NCBI GenBank assembly: GCA_015232705.1
Contig: JADFZD010000003.1
Span: 1 to 36,568, forward strand
Direction of reading: 5' to 3'
Length of the DNA: 36,568 nucleotides
Source: Magnetococcales bacterium
GTDB taxonomy: Bacteria > Pseudomonadota > Magnetococcia > Magnetococcales > Magnetaquicoccaceae
Shown here piece after piece: positions 9,321-18,992 of this stretch (the first letter of the stretch is position 1; every line of letters begins with the position of its first letter). The notes under the pieces were generated by a model. It searched no databases, was not told the DNA's origin, and saw only the letters and a program-made list of their open reading frames with translations. Both the position numbers and the translations under genes were made by a program.

Positions 9321-12300
9321 TCAGTACCCGGATCGCCTCCGCATGTCAAGGGTATGGGGGTATTCACCCGGTGGTTCTTCGGACGGAATACCGCGCATGG
9401 CGCCCGGTGAGTGGCCAAACTCCTGGAATCGAACACCTCGTCGCGCTTCGGCCTCGAAGCTGTTGACCGGGTAGAATTCATGGTTGCGCCCACCCGGATG
9501 GGCGGCATGATAGACACAACCTCCCAGGGAGTGACCATTCCAGGTATCGACCAGATCGAAGATCAACGGTGTATGAACACCGATGGTCGGATGGAGCGCC
9601 GAAGGGGGTTGCCAGGCACGAAAACGCACGCCAGCCACCTGTTCGCCATGGGTGCCGGTGGCACGCAAAGGCACGCGCCGCCCGTTGCAGGTCAGGATAT
9701 GGCGTCCCTCGATGATGCCGGTCACCTTGGCCTGGACCCGCTCCAACGAAGAGTCCACAAAACGGGCCGTTCCTTGACGTGTCAGCTCCTCGCCGAGGAC
9801 ATGCCACGGTTCGATGGCCATGGTCAGTTCCAGGTTGATGTCGTCGAAGGTCACCGCGCCCAGACGCGGAAAACGAAATTCGACGAACGGTTCGATCCAA
9901 TCCTCCTGGAAGGGAATCCCGGCGCGGCGCAGACCGGCGATCACCTCATGCACGTCACGCCGCACGTAGTGGGGCAGCATGAAGCGGTCGTGCAACGTCG
10001 TGCCCCAGCGTACCAGCGGACCCTGGTACGGTTCGCGCCAGAACCAGGCGATCAGGGCGCGCAACAACAACATCTGCACCAGGCTCATTTGGGCGTGAGG
10101 CGGCATTTCGAAGGCGCGCAACTCCAGCAGGCCCAGGCGTCCGGCAGGACCATCCGGGGAGTAGAGTTTGTCGATGCAGAATTCGGCCCGATGGGTGTTT
10201 CCGGTCAGATCCACCAAAAGGTGACGCAGCAGCCGGTCCACCAGCCACGGAGCGTTCACGGCGCCCATGGGCATCTGCTGGAAGGCGATCTCCAACTCGT
10301 AGAGCGACTCCGGACGCGCCTCATCCACGCGCGGGGCCTGGCTGGTCGGACCAATGAACAACCCGGAGAAAAGATACGACAACCCCGGATGGTGTTGCCA
10401 AAGGGTGATCAGGCTGCGCAACAAATCCGGACGCCGCAACAGCGGGCTGTCCGCAGGAGTCGCCCCGCCGATCACCACGTGGTTGCCGCCGCCGGTGCCG
10501 GTATGGCGGCCATCGAGCATGAACTTCTCCGTGGCCAGGCGGCTGAAATGGGCCTCCTCATACAGAGCGAGAGTGGTCTCCTCCATCTCCTGCCACGAGG
10601 CTGCGGGATGGACGTTGACCTCGATCACGCCGGGATCCGGGGTGACCAGCAGGCGCACCAGTCGGGTGTCGGTGGGCGGTTCGTACCCTTCGAGCAGGAT
10701 GGGAACCTCAAGGGTTCCCGCCACCCGCTCGATGGCCGCCATCAGCTCCAAAAAGTGCTCCAGCTTCCCGACGGGTGGCAGAAAAATGTGCAACACGCCG
10801 TCACTTGGTTCAACGCACAGGGCCGAACGCACCACCCGCGCCAGGGTGAACGGCGCGCGTGGCGAAGTGATCCGGCTTTTGCGCAGAGACTCGTCATCAT
10901 ATTGGTCGCGCAACGGCAGCGGCGGCAGCTCGGCAAAAAGGGAGTTCTCCTCCGGCTGCTCCTCGGCGCTGGCGCAGGCATCGGGCAAGGAGTCCAGGGG
11001 CAGACGCAGCCCCATGGGCGAGTCCCCCGGCACCAGATAAAGCTCCTTGCGTTGGAATGGCCAGGGGGAAGAGCGCCAGCCGTCTGGATCGCGGATGATC
11101 GGCAACAAATGCCCAGTCGGGGAGTCCACACCACGCTTGAGCAGCGCGGCCAGCCGTTTCCGGTCCAGGGACTCTTTCTCGCCGGCGTGGGTTGGATCGT
11201 GATCCACCGGGGTGCGCAGCTTCTGCCAATGATGGTAGAATGGATCCTCGTAGGCCGGGAGCACGTCTTCGGTGCACACGCCGAGTTCACCGGCCAGGGC
11301 GGTCAAAAAGCGCTCACCCAGGGCGGTATCGTGGCCCAGGTTCTCCTTGCCCCAGGCGATCAGGCTGGGATCGCGCCACACCGGTTCGCCATCCTTGCGC
11401 CAGAAGCAGGCGTAACGCCAGCGCGGCAGAGGTTCACCGGGATACCATTTGCCCTGGCCGAGCTGCAACACCCCTCCGGGGGCATACCGTTCGAAGAGGC
11501 GTGCGGTCAAGGTGGTAGCCAGAAGACGTTTGTGGGGACCGTCGGCAGCGAAGTTCCATTCCGGGGCCTCGGTGTGTTCGGTGGCGATGAAGGTAGGTTC
11601 ACCCCCCATGGTCAAACGCACGTCGTCAACGTTGAGACGCTCGTCCAGAGCGCGTCCCAGGCGACGAATCGCCTCCCAGCTCTCTTCGGTGTAAGGTTTG
11701 GTGACACGGGGATGCTCAAGGATGCGCGTGACAGTGTTTTCGTAGAAGAATTCGGTTTCGCAGGGCTCCATGAGGCCGGTCACGGGTGCGGCACTCGCGG
11801 GTAGCGGGGTGCAGGCCAGAGGAATGTGACCCTCGCCAGCGAACAGACCCGAGGTGGGATCCAGACCGATCCAACCGGCGCCGGGGACATAGACTTCGGC
11901 CCAGGCGTGCAGATCGGTGAAATCCTTTTCCGGTCCAGAGGGGCCGTCGAGCGCGCGTACATCCGGGGTGAGCTGCACCAGATAGCCGGAGACGAAGCGC
12001 GCCGCCAGGCCCAGATGACGCAAGATCTCGACCAACAACCAGGCGCTGTCGCGACAGGAGCCGGTCTTGCGGGTCAGGGTCTCCTCGCTCTCCTGCACAC
12101 CCGGTTCCAGACGAATGGTATAGCTGATCTCCTTCCAGAGGCGCTGGTTGAGTGCCACCAGAAACAACACCGTATTGAACGGATCGGGCGACACCTCGTC
12201 GAGCCATGCCTGCATCTTCGGACCTGCCGGACCGGTGGACAGGTAGGGGGCCAGTTCATACTCCAGATCGGGATCGTAGACAAAAGGGAAAAGATCCGCG

Positions 12301-12593
12301 TACTCCTCGACGAAAAAGTCGAAGGGATTGATCACCGACATTTCGGCGATCACCTCGACATCGATCTCCATGGAAGTACAGGGTTCCGGAAAGACCACCC
12401 GCGCCAGATGGTTGCCGAAGGGATCCTGTTGCCAGTTGATGAAGTGGTTGGCCGGCAGGATCTTCAAGCCATAGGCGCGGATCGGCGTGCGACAGTGGAC
12501 CGCAGGCCGCAGGCGGAAAATGTGCGGCGAAAGGTTCACGGGCCGGTCGTATTGGTAACGGGTGTGATGACGGATGGCAACGCGGATGGTCAT
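9321..12593 (-). CDS. Large transglutaminase-like protein with DUF2126 C-terminal region
   Basis: MTIRVAIRHHTRYQYDRPVNLSPHIFRLRPA N-terminus; RKTGSCRDSAWLLVEILRHLGLAARFVSGY...DLHAWAEVYVPGAGWIGLDPTSG catalytic motifs; long C-terminal extension with LTMGGEPTFI and RFPRLGAVTFDDINLELTMAIEPWHVLGEE. Confidence 0.88.
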   Translation of the reverse strand: MTIRVAIRHHTRYQYDRPVNLSPHIFRLRPAVHCRTPIRAYGLKILPANHFINWQQDPFGNHLARVVFPEPCTSMEIDVEVIAEMSVINPFDFFVEEYADLFPFVYDPDLEYELAPYLSTGPAGPKMQAWLDEVSPDPFNTVLFLVALNQRLWKEISYTIRLEPGVQESEETLTRKTGSCRDSAWLLVEILRHLGLAARFVSGYLVQLTPDVRALDGPSGPEKDFTDLHAWAEVYVPGAGWIGLDPTSGLFAGEGHIPLACTPLPASAAPVTGLMEPCETEFFYENTVTRILEHPRVTKPYTEESWEAIRRLGRALDERLNVDDVRLTMGGEPTFIATEHTEAPEWNFAADGPHKRLLATTLTARLFERYAPGGVLQLGQGKWYPGEPLPRWRYACFWRKDGEPVWRDPSLIAWGKENLGHDTALGERFLTALAGELGVCTEDVLPAYEDPFYHHWQKLRTPVDHDPTHAGEKESLDRKRLAALLKRGVDSPTGHLLPIIRDPDGWRSSPWPFQRKELYLVPGDSPMGLRLPLDSLPDACASAEEQPEENSLFAELPPLPLRDQYDDESLRKSRITSPRAPFTLARVVRSALCVEPSDGVLHIFLPPVGKLEHFLELMAAIERVAGTLEVPILLEGYEPPTDTRLVRLLVTPDPGVIEVNVHPAASWQEMEETTLALYEEAHFSRLATEKFMLDGRHTGTGGGNHVVIGGATPADSPLLRRPDLLRSLITLWQHHPGLSYLFSGLFIGPTSQAPRVDEARPESLYELEIAFQQMPMGAVNAPWLVDRLLRHLLVDLTGNTHRAEFCIDKLYSPDGPAGRLGLLELRAFEMPPHAQMSLVQMLLLRALIAWFWREPYQGPLVRWGTTLHDRFMLPHYVRRDVHEVIAGLRRAGIPFQEDWIEPFVEFRFPRLGAVTFDDINLELTMAIEPWHVLGEELTRQGTARFVDSSLERVQAKVTGIIEGRHILTCNGRRVPLRATGTHGEQVAGVRFRAWQPPSALHPTIGVHTPLIFDLVDTWNGHSLGGCVYHAAHPGGRNHEFYPVNSFEAEARRGVRFQEFGHSPGAMRGIPSEEPPGEYPHTLDMRRRSGY

Positions 12594-12893
12594 GATGGTA
12601 TCTATCGATCCATTTTGGGTGACGTGCGGAAATGCTTATTCCATGTGCTACAAGATTCGCGCCAAGGGCGGTTTTTTCAAAGGTATCCAACGGATATCGC
12701 ATACACGGCGCAAATTGCATGTTTAAATTTTGATCAAATACGTATAAAGTAAGCAAGTATTGTTTATCTATTAGGCAGTCTGGCGCGCATCGGGCAGGCA
12801 CGCGAACAATCCGCAGCGACTTCTGACGCGGGATTGTTGCGTGGAATCACCTGTTTGCCGGGCATGGCCCGGAGGTTGCGTTGTGGATATCGT

Positions 12894-13036
12894 GACTGTT
12901 TGGTCATTCCTACCATGGAATCACCAAACTCGCGACGTTCGAAAATGCATTTCGACCGTCGCTCGGACATTGTTTTGCATGTTGGCGGGCCATCCATGGC
13001 CCGCATCGGCAGTTTAGCCATGGCCAAACTGCCTCC
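12894..13036 (+). repeat. Modular multi-hairpin intergenic element, copy A
   Basis: Serial inverted repeats: gtttggtcattcc/ggaatcaccaaac; cgacgttcgaaa/tttcgaccgtcg; gcgggccat/atggcccgc; ggcagtttagcc/ggccaaactgcc. Same module order as the copies at 27.9 kb and (minus the first) 33.4 kb. Confidence 0.75.
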
Positions 13037-13107
13037 AAAACGAAAGAGATGCTGTTCTGGTTCCCCCTGGTCGGGACAATCTTGCAGTGCATGGAGTTCG
13101 ACGAGCG

Positions 13108-14559
13108 ATGAGCATGGCCTGGAGTTCCTATCCTTTCACCACGGCGCACGATGAGTTGCTCACCCCGGCATGTCAACCCCGGAGTGGCGCCGAAGGTCTG
13201 TTCCGCTATTTGAGCGGTCTGGGTCTGGAAGAGTTGCGAGCCCGACAGCGCGCCGCCGAGGCCACCATTCTCAACCTGGGGATCACCTTTACGGTCTACT
13301 CCCAGGGAGACAACATCGATCGCGCCTGGCCATTCGACATCATTCCCCGTCTGATTCCCTTCAAGGAGTGGCAGACGGTGGAACGGGGTCTGATCCAGCG
13401 GTTGACTGCCTTGAACCTGTTTATCGGGGATATCTATGCCGAACAGCGCATTGTCCGCGAAGGGGTTTTTCCGGGCGATCTGCTGGCCATGTCGCGCAAT
13501 TTCCGTTCCCAGTGCGTGGGCATCAAGCCGGCCTACGGGGTATGGGCGCACATCTGCGGCAGCGATCTGATCCGCGACCGGGATGGACGGATTCTGGTGC
13601 TGGAGGATAACCTGCGGGTTCCCTCCGGGGTCTCATACATGCTTGAGAACCGCCAGATCACCAAGCGGGTCTTTCCGGAACTGTTCGGCACTCAGCGCAT
13701 TCTGCCGGTCGATGACTATCCGGCGCGTCTCTACGATACGTTGGCTGCCCTGGCCCCGCCGGGTCGCGATCCGCCGAGGGTGGTGGTACTGACGCCTGGG
13801 ATCTTCAACTCCGCCTATTTCGAGCATGTCTATCTGGCTCAGCGCATGGGGCTGGAGTTGGTCGAAGGACGTGACCTGGTGGTGGACGAGGATGACCGGG
13901 TGATGATGAAGACCATCTCTGGACTGCAACAGGTGGACGTGATCTATCGCCGGGTCGATGATCTGTTTTTGGATCCAGAGGCGTTCCATCCCGATTCGCA
14001 ACTCGGGGTTCCGGGATTGATGCGCGCCTGGAGAAGAGGACGTGTGGCGCTGGTCAACGCACCGGGCGCCGGGGTGGCCGACGACAAGGTGGTGTATGCT
14101 CATGTCCCGGAGATGATCCGTTTTTATCTGGGCGAGGAGCCGATTCTGTCGAATGTCCAGACCTGGAAATGCCATCTGGAGAAGGAGCGGCGTTATGTGC
14201 TCGACAACCTCGACCAGTTGGTGGTCAAGCCGGCCAACGAATCGGGCGGGTATGGGATGATGATCGGTCCCATGGCTTCGGCGAGCGAACGAGAGGAGAT
14301 GGCCGAACGGATCAATGCCGATCCGCGCAACTACATTGCCCAGCCGATGATTTCTCTGTCCACCGTGCCGACGCTGACCGAGAGCGGTCTGATGGAGCCT
14401 CGGCATGTGGATCTGCGACCTTTCATTCTCCAGGCCAAGGAGAGCGCGGTCACGGCGGGCGGTTTGACACGCGTGGCGTTGCGCAAGGGATCCCTGGTGG
14501 TCAACTCCTCGCAGGGCGGCGGCAGCAAGGACACCTGGATCGTGGCAACGGAGGAGTGA
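13108..14559 (+). CDS. Circularly permuted type-2 ATP-grasp protein
   Basis: LGITFTVYSQGDNIDRAWPFDIIPRLIPFKEWQTVERGLIQRLTALNLFIGDIYAEQRIVREG, GSDLIRDRDGRILVLEDNLRVPSGVSYMLENR, LVVKPANESGGYGMMIGP, all typical of this family. ATG 13108 preferred over the upstream GTG at 13087. Confidence 0.88.
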   Translation: MSMAWSSYPFTTAHDELLTPACQPRSGAEGLFRYLSGLGLEELRARQRAAEATILNLGITFTVYSQGDNIDRAWPFDIIPRLIPFKEWQTVERGLIQRLTALNLFIGDIYAEQRIVREGVFPGDLLAMSRNFRSQCVGIKPAYGVWAHICGSDLIRDRDGRILVLEDNLRVPSGVSYMLENRQITKRVFPELFGTQRILPVDDYPARLYDTLAALAPPGRDPPRVVVLTPGIFNSAYFEHVYLAQRMGLELVEGRDLVVDEDDRVMMKTISGLQQVDVIYRRVDDLFLDPEAFHPDSQLGVPGLMRAWRRGRVALVNAPGAGVADDKVVYAHVPEMIRFYLGEEPILSNVQTWKCHLEKERRYVLDNLDQLVVKPANESGGYGMMIGPMASASEREEMAERINADPRNYIAQPMISLSTVPTLTESGLMEPRHVDLRPFILQAKESAVTAGGLTRVALRKGSLVVNSSQGGGSKDTWIVATEE

Positions 14560-14563
14560 CACC

Positions 14564-15469
14564 ATGCTTTCGCGAGTGGCGGAAAACATCTATTGGATGG
14601 CCCGTTATCTGGAACGGGCCGAGAATACCGCGCGTCTGGTGAGCGTCACCGGGACGTTGCTGCTCGATCAGCCGGGCGTGGGACGCACCCAGGGTTGGAA
14701 TCGACTGGTGACCATCACCGGCGGCAACGAGGCCTTTGCGGCCAGTGGCGCCCAACCGGGTGAGGAGGGAGTGACACGCTTTTTGTTGAGCGACACCCGC
14801 AATCCGTCATCGTTGTTTGCGTCGATGGATTATGCCCGCGAGAATCTGCGCACCATGCGGGATATTTTTCCGGTAAAGATGTGGGAGTGGCTCAACGACA
14901 TGACCCTGTTTCTCAAGGAGCAGGGAACGCATGGTGTCGAGGCAGCGCACCGGCATGATTTCTTGAACGAGGTGATCGGGCGCTGTCAGACCCTGGTGGG
15001 CATTCTGGTCGGCACACTGTCGCGCGGACCGGCCTTTGATTTTTTCAGCATGGGTCAGCACATGGAGCGTGCCGACATGTGCACCCGCATTCTGGATGTG
15101 GATGTGACCGCCGTGCGATTTCACGACGGCATGGATCTGCTGTGGTTGAACCTGCTCCGTTCGGTCTCGGGCGAGGCGATGTACCGGCGCTATGTGAACC
15201 CGCGTGTCACCGAGGTGGATGTGGTCACCTTTTTGTTACGGGATCGCCGATTTCCCCGCGCCTTTGCCTACTGTCTGCGTGAGGTGGAACGCTGCCTGGA
15301 CACCCTGGATCACAACGCGCTCTCCATCCAACTATTAAAACGCATGGAAAGGCGTGTGGATACCCAGGAGGTCGCCACCCTGATCGAAAACGGCCCCGGA
15401 GCCTTCATGGACGAATTGCAAAAAGAGCTACAGAAGCTGCATGAGTTGATCGACGCGATCTATTTTTGA
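14564..15469 (+). CDS. Alpha-E domain-containing protein (DUF403 family)
   Basis: MLSRVAENIYWMARYLERAENTARLVSVTGTLLLD signature. Starts 5 bp after the CP-ATP-grasp stop. Confidence 0.88.
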   Translation: MLSRVAENIYWMARYLERAENTARLVSVTGTLLLDQPGVGRTQGWNRLVTITGGNEAFAASGAQPGEEGVTRFLLSDTRNPSSLFASMDYARENLRTMRDIFPVKMWEWLNDMTLFLKEQGTHGVEAAHRHDFLNEVIGRCQTLVGILVGTLSRGPAFDFFSMGQHMERADMCTRILDVDVTAVRFHDGMDLLWLNLLRSVSGEAMYRRYVNPRVTEVDVVTFLLRDRRFPRAFAYCLREVERCLDTLDHNALSIQLLKRMERRVDTQEVATLIENGPGAFMDELQKELQKLHELIDAIYF

Positions 15470-15502
15470 GCCTGTCGCAGGCGATGGCGTCATGGATGGC
15501 AC

Positions 15503-15535
15503 GAGGCGAGCTGTTTGGCTATGCCAAACAGCCTC
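15503..15535. repeat. Hairpin between convergent genes, matching the last module of the multi-hairpin element (partial copy D); possible bidirectional terminator
   Basis: ctgtttggc-tat-gccaaacag (9-bp perfect stem, 15511-15531), flanked by gagg/cctc. Confidence 0.65.
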
Positions 15536-15540
15536 GGGTC

Positions 15541-16677
15541 TCACTGAAACACGATGCGGTTGCCGCGCAGAACCGCCACGTCGCAACCGGTCTGCATGGC
15601 GGCAAGCGTTCTGAGCACCTCATCCGGGTAGATCCCTGGCACCATGACCAGCACCAGATCGATCTCACCGCTTTTCAGATACTCCGGGGCACGGATCGGT
15701 TTGTGCAACACCGGTGTGAACTTGCCCTGCTTGAAGGGCGCCGAATCCACCACGCACGTCAACCCATCCACTCCCGCCAGCGCCAACAACGCCAGGGTAC
15801 GGTGTCCACCTCCCCAGACCGCAACCCGTTTCCCATCGGCGACATAACGATCGACGAGTTGACGCAACGTTTTTTTCAGCGTTTCGACCTCGGACTCCCC
15901 CTCTCGCAACTCCGGCAGCCGACGTTTGCGCACCACACACAAAAGATCATTGTCGTTGTTGATCGTGCCGCAGGAGAGCACATCGAAACCGTTGGCCTGA
16001 AAGGCAAAACTCAGCGTGCTGGCGGTGAAATAGGAGAGATGATCGGCCACGAACTCATAGTAGCAACGCGATTGCAGCAGATATTCCAGATTGGGAACCG
16101 TCACGAATCCAACGGCATCCTCCGTGGTGATCCCGGCCATCCTCCGGATCACCTCACCCGGATCCGGCATGTGCTCCAGGTAGTTGAGACACAAAAAACC
16201 CGCAAACGGAGCGCCAGGCACCTCATCCAGCTCGGTCAGATATCCGGCCACCATCCGACGCCCCAACCGCCTCCCCTCCTCCACCGCGTCCGACGATCCC
16301 TCCAAACCGGTGGGATCCATGCCGGCCTCCCGCATCACATCGAGCATGCCACCCCGACCACAACCGATCTCCACCACCCGCCGCCCCACCAGGCCATGGG
16401 CCTCGGCAAAGGCCTTCATCTCCTGCAAACGGTGGCTTCTCGCCTCCCCGGAGAGCGACGCGGCGGTGATCACCTCGCGAAAATAGTCCACCGGAGGCAC
16501 ATTGAGCTGCACCAGGCCACACCACAGGCATTGTCGCACCACCAGATCGATGCCGCGATCCAGCCCGAACGCCTCCTCGTCAGGGTAATATTGAGCCGCC
16601 TTCGGCATCCCCTTCAAGGTGATGACGGGCTCCTCGCACAGACTCCCGCCGCACAGATGACAGCACTCCCGGTTCAT
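15541..16677 (-). CDS. SAM-dependent (NDP-sugar C-)methyltransferase with N-terminal zinc-binding and C-terminal Rossmann-like domains
   Basis: CCHLCGG...VRQCLWCGLVQL Cys-rich N-terminus; VVEIGCGRGGML SAM motif; C-terminal KRVAVWGGGHRTLALLALAGVDGLTCVVDSAPFKQGKFTPVLHKPI. ATG 16677 preceded by ggaagg. Confidence 0.8.
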   Translation of the reverse strand: MNRECCHLCGGSLCEEPVITLKGMPKAAQYYPDEEAFGLDRGIDLVVRQCLWCGLVQLNVPPVDYFREVITAASLSGEARSHRLQEMKAFAEAHGLVGRRVVEIGCGRGGMLDVMREAGMDPTGLEGSSDAVEEGRRLGRRMVAGYLTELDEVPGAPFAGFLCLNYLEHMPDPGEVIRRMAGITTEDAVGFVTVPNLEYLLQSRCYYEFVADHLSYFTASTLSFAFQANGFDVLSCGTINNDNDLLCVVRKRRLPELREGESEVETLKKTLRQLVDRYVADGKRVAVWGGGHRTLALLALAGVDGLTCVVDSAPFKQGKFTPVLHKPIRAPEYLKSGEIDLVLVMVPGIYPDEVLRTLAAMQTGCDVAVLRGNRIVFQ

Positions 16678-16733
16678 GATGCCCTTCCTTCCAGTCCGAT
16701 CCTCCATCGTCCATTTTTCCGCCATCCGGCATG

Positions 16734-17600
16734 TCAACCTGTCTGCTGCCGTCGAAAGCTCTCCGGATCAAATTGCGGATTGCCCCCTTCCTGATACCAG
16801 GCGTAGAGCTTTTCGATCGCCTCGGACTCCGGTGTAAAGCTCACCGGGCCGAACTCGTCGATGAAACGCCGGTTGTCACCAGTGTATTCAGGCCGCATCC
16901 CGCTCTCCTTGATGCGGATTTCCACCTCCTGACCGTGTACGTCACGGACGATCCGGGCCAACGTGAGAAATTCCACCGGCTCGCCCCGACAGGCGTTGTA
17001 GCTTTTGAATCGCGGCGTCACGGTGATGAATTTGGCCAACATAGCCGCAAAATCATCCACATACAGATAATCAAACAGCATGTTCTGATTCAGGGAGATA
17101 TCCAGACCGCTCAACACCCGGCAGATGTTGTTGGAAATGAAACGCCGGGAGAAATCCTCATGCCGACCATAAATGCCGAACACCCGCAAATTGTGGATAT
17201 TGGCCGGATTGCTTTCGATGTCCCGGGCAATCACATACTTCGAAAAACCGTAAATATCCGCCGGGATCTGCTCCCCGAAGTAGGATTCGCGCATGTTGGG
17301 CAGGTAATGACGCAGATCGTACTCCGCCCCGGAGCCCACGCAAACCATGCGGCCAAACTGGCGATGACAGCGCTCCAGATTGAAATACATCTTCAAATTC
17401 TCTTCCACCGACCGCAAGGTCACCCCGCAATGGATCACCACATCAAACCGCTGCGCCTTGAGATACGTTTCCACCGCCGCCGAATCCAGAAGATCCAGCT
17501 CCTGGCGTTTCGGACACTGGGGATCGTACCCCCTGGCCGCAAACCATGCCTGAAGATTGCGCCCCACAAAACCGTTACTTCCGGTGATCAACATGCGCAT
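16734..17600 (-). CDS. NAD-dependent epimerase/dehydratase (extended SDR)
   Basis: MLITGSNGFVGRNLQAW nucleotide-binding motif; YGFSKYVIARDI (YxxxK) active site. Confidence 0.85.
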   Translation of the reverse strand: MRMLITGSNGFVGRNLQAWFAARGYDPQCPKRQELDLLDSAAVETYLKAQRFDVVIHCGVTLRSVEENLKMYFNLERCHRQFGRMVCVGSGAEYDLRHYLPNMRESYFGEQIPADIYGFSKYVIARDIESNPANIHNLRVFGIYGRHEDFSRRFISNNICRVLSGLDISLNQNMLFDYLYVDDFAAMLAKFITVTPRFKSYNACRGEPVEFLTLARIVRDVHGQEVEIRIKESGMRPEYTGDNRRFIDEFGPVSFTPESEAIEKLYAWYQEGGNPQFDPESFRRQQTG

Positions 17601-17696
17601 GAGAATCATCACTCCTGATCCAATAGAACAGCGCCATACCGCGTCCAACCCAAACCCTCTCCGCTTTTTCCCGCCGTGCAGGTCGCAAGGCGCATG

Positions 17697-18812
17697 TCAC
17701 GGTTGGGTGATGATCGTCGCACTCCGTTCAGAGGAGATCCGCCACGGATTTTCCTGCTTCTCGGAATCCGAGAGTCGGACCAGCCGCTTTTCAATCGATG
17801 CGGCGTGCTCATCCAGATCCTCGTTGCAACAGACCATCGGCGCCGAACAATCGTTGCAAAAATCCACCCTGTGCCTCTGTCCATCCAGCATCATCTGCTG
17901 CAACTGTCGCAAACGCAGACCATTCCAAATCTCATGGACCGACTGCTGGTACACATTGCCGATCACAACCTTTTTAGGCCAATCGAGGGTGCAGGGACTG
18001 GTGGTACCATCCCAGTTGAAATGCAGATACATGAACACAAAGGGGCAAATCTCTTTATAGGAGCGGATCTTCTGACCATACATCCCCTCGCTGCCCACCT
18101 TGTTCTGCTTTTCGAACTGGGTGCGGGCCCACTGAGGCACCACCTTTTCCACATAGATCTCATCGCAAATGCCGCTGTAGGTCTCGAAAAACTGACGACG
18201 CTCCGATTCACTCATGACGTGCGGCACATCTTTGTCCGGGGAGAGTGAGCTGGTCTGATCCACGATTTTGATGTAGATCCGGCACTGCCGACGTATGGTG
18301 TACAGATGGCGGATATTCTCCACCAACCGCTCCATATCCATGGCAACACCGGCCACCTCCTTGTAGCGCTCACTGGTCAACCCCTCCAGCGAAATGTTGA
18401 TTTGCTGCAAACCGGCGTCCACCAATCGCTCGTTGAGGATCGGCTCCAACTTGGATGCATTGGTGAACAGTTCGATGGTCTGCGCGATGTTCCGATCCCG
18501 CACATAGCCGATCATCTCCGGCAGGTCCGGATGCAGGGTCGGCTCGCCATGATTGCCGATCTTGACCTTCTTCATCTTGGTATCGAACTGCGCCAGATCG
18601 TCCACGATCTTGCGAAACAGCGCCATGGGCATCATGCCCCGTTTCAGATTGGCGGCCTTCATGCCGGCATTGTCCGCCTGAAAACAGAAGCTGCACTTGA
18701 AATTGCAGACGCTGCAAACATCGATATGGGCGGAAAATGGGGTTGACAATGGCACAACCTCTTCGAGCGCCACCTTGCGGGTGGAATCGATGCGCGCCAC
18801 CACGGTTGCCAT
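17697..18812 (-). CDS. Radical SAM protein with SPASM-type C-terminus
   Basis: CNFKCSFC (CxxxCxxC); KIGNHGEPTLHPDL; C-terminal CTLDWPKKVVIGNV...FCNDCSAPMVCC. ATG 18812 with aggaagg upstream. Confidence 0.88.
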   Translation of the reverse strand: MATVVARIDSTRKVALEEVVPLSTPFSAHIDVCSVCNFKCSFCFQADNAGMKAANLKRGMMPMALFRKIVDDLAQFDTKMKKVKIGNHGEPTLHPDLPEMIGYVRDRNIAQTIELFTNASKLEPILNERLVDAGLQQINISLEGLTSERYKEVAGVAMDMERLVENIRHLYTIRRQCRIYIKIVDQTSSLSPDKDVPHVMSESERRQFFETYSGICDEIYVEKVVPQWARTQFEKQNKVGSEGMYGQKIRSYKEICPFVFMYLHFNWDGTTSPCTLDWPKKVVIGNVYQQSVHEIWNGLRLRQLQQMMLDGQRHRVDFCNDCSAPMVCCNEDLDEHAASIEKRLVRLSDSEKQENPWRISSERSATIITQP

Positions 18813-18992
18813 TGATTGTTCCTTCCTGTCATCCATCACACTCTCCACACGTCTGATCACCATTCAACCCAGATCCGGCACCGGTTGCCGCAGAAGTACC
18901 CGCAACGCGAGTCATGACACGCTCCTTCTCCGGATGCAACCGACATTCATGATTAAGATGGGTCTACCAGCCCGAAGCCTCCTGCCTCGACC

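Noticed and set aside
8235-9410. 391-aa plus-strand ORF (and 6762-7976)
   Set aside because: Antisense to the CP-ATP-grasp/alpha-E fusion, which has clear family motifs.
9411-11804. 797-aa plus-strand ORF
   Set aside because: Antisense to the well-supported DUF2126/transglutaminase gene; composition (many Q/G/H/R) is typical of the shadow frame of GC-rich coding sequence.
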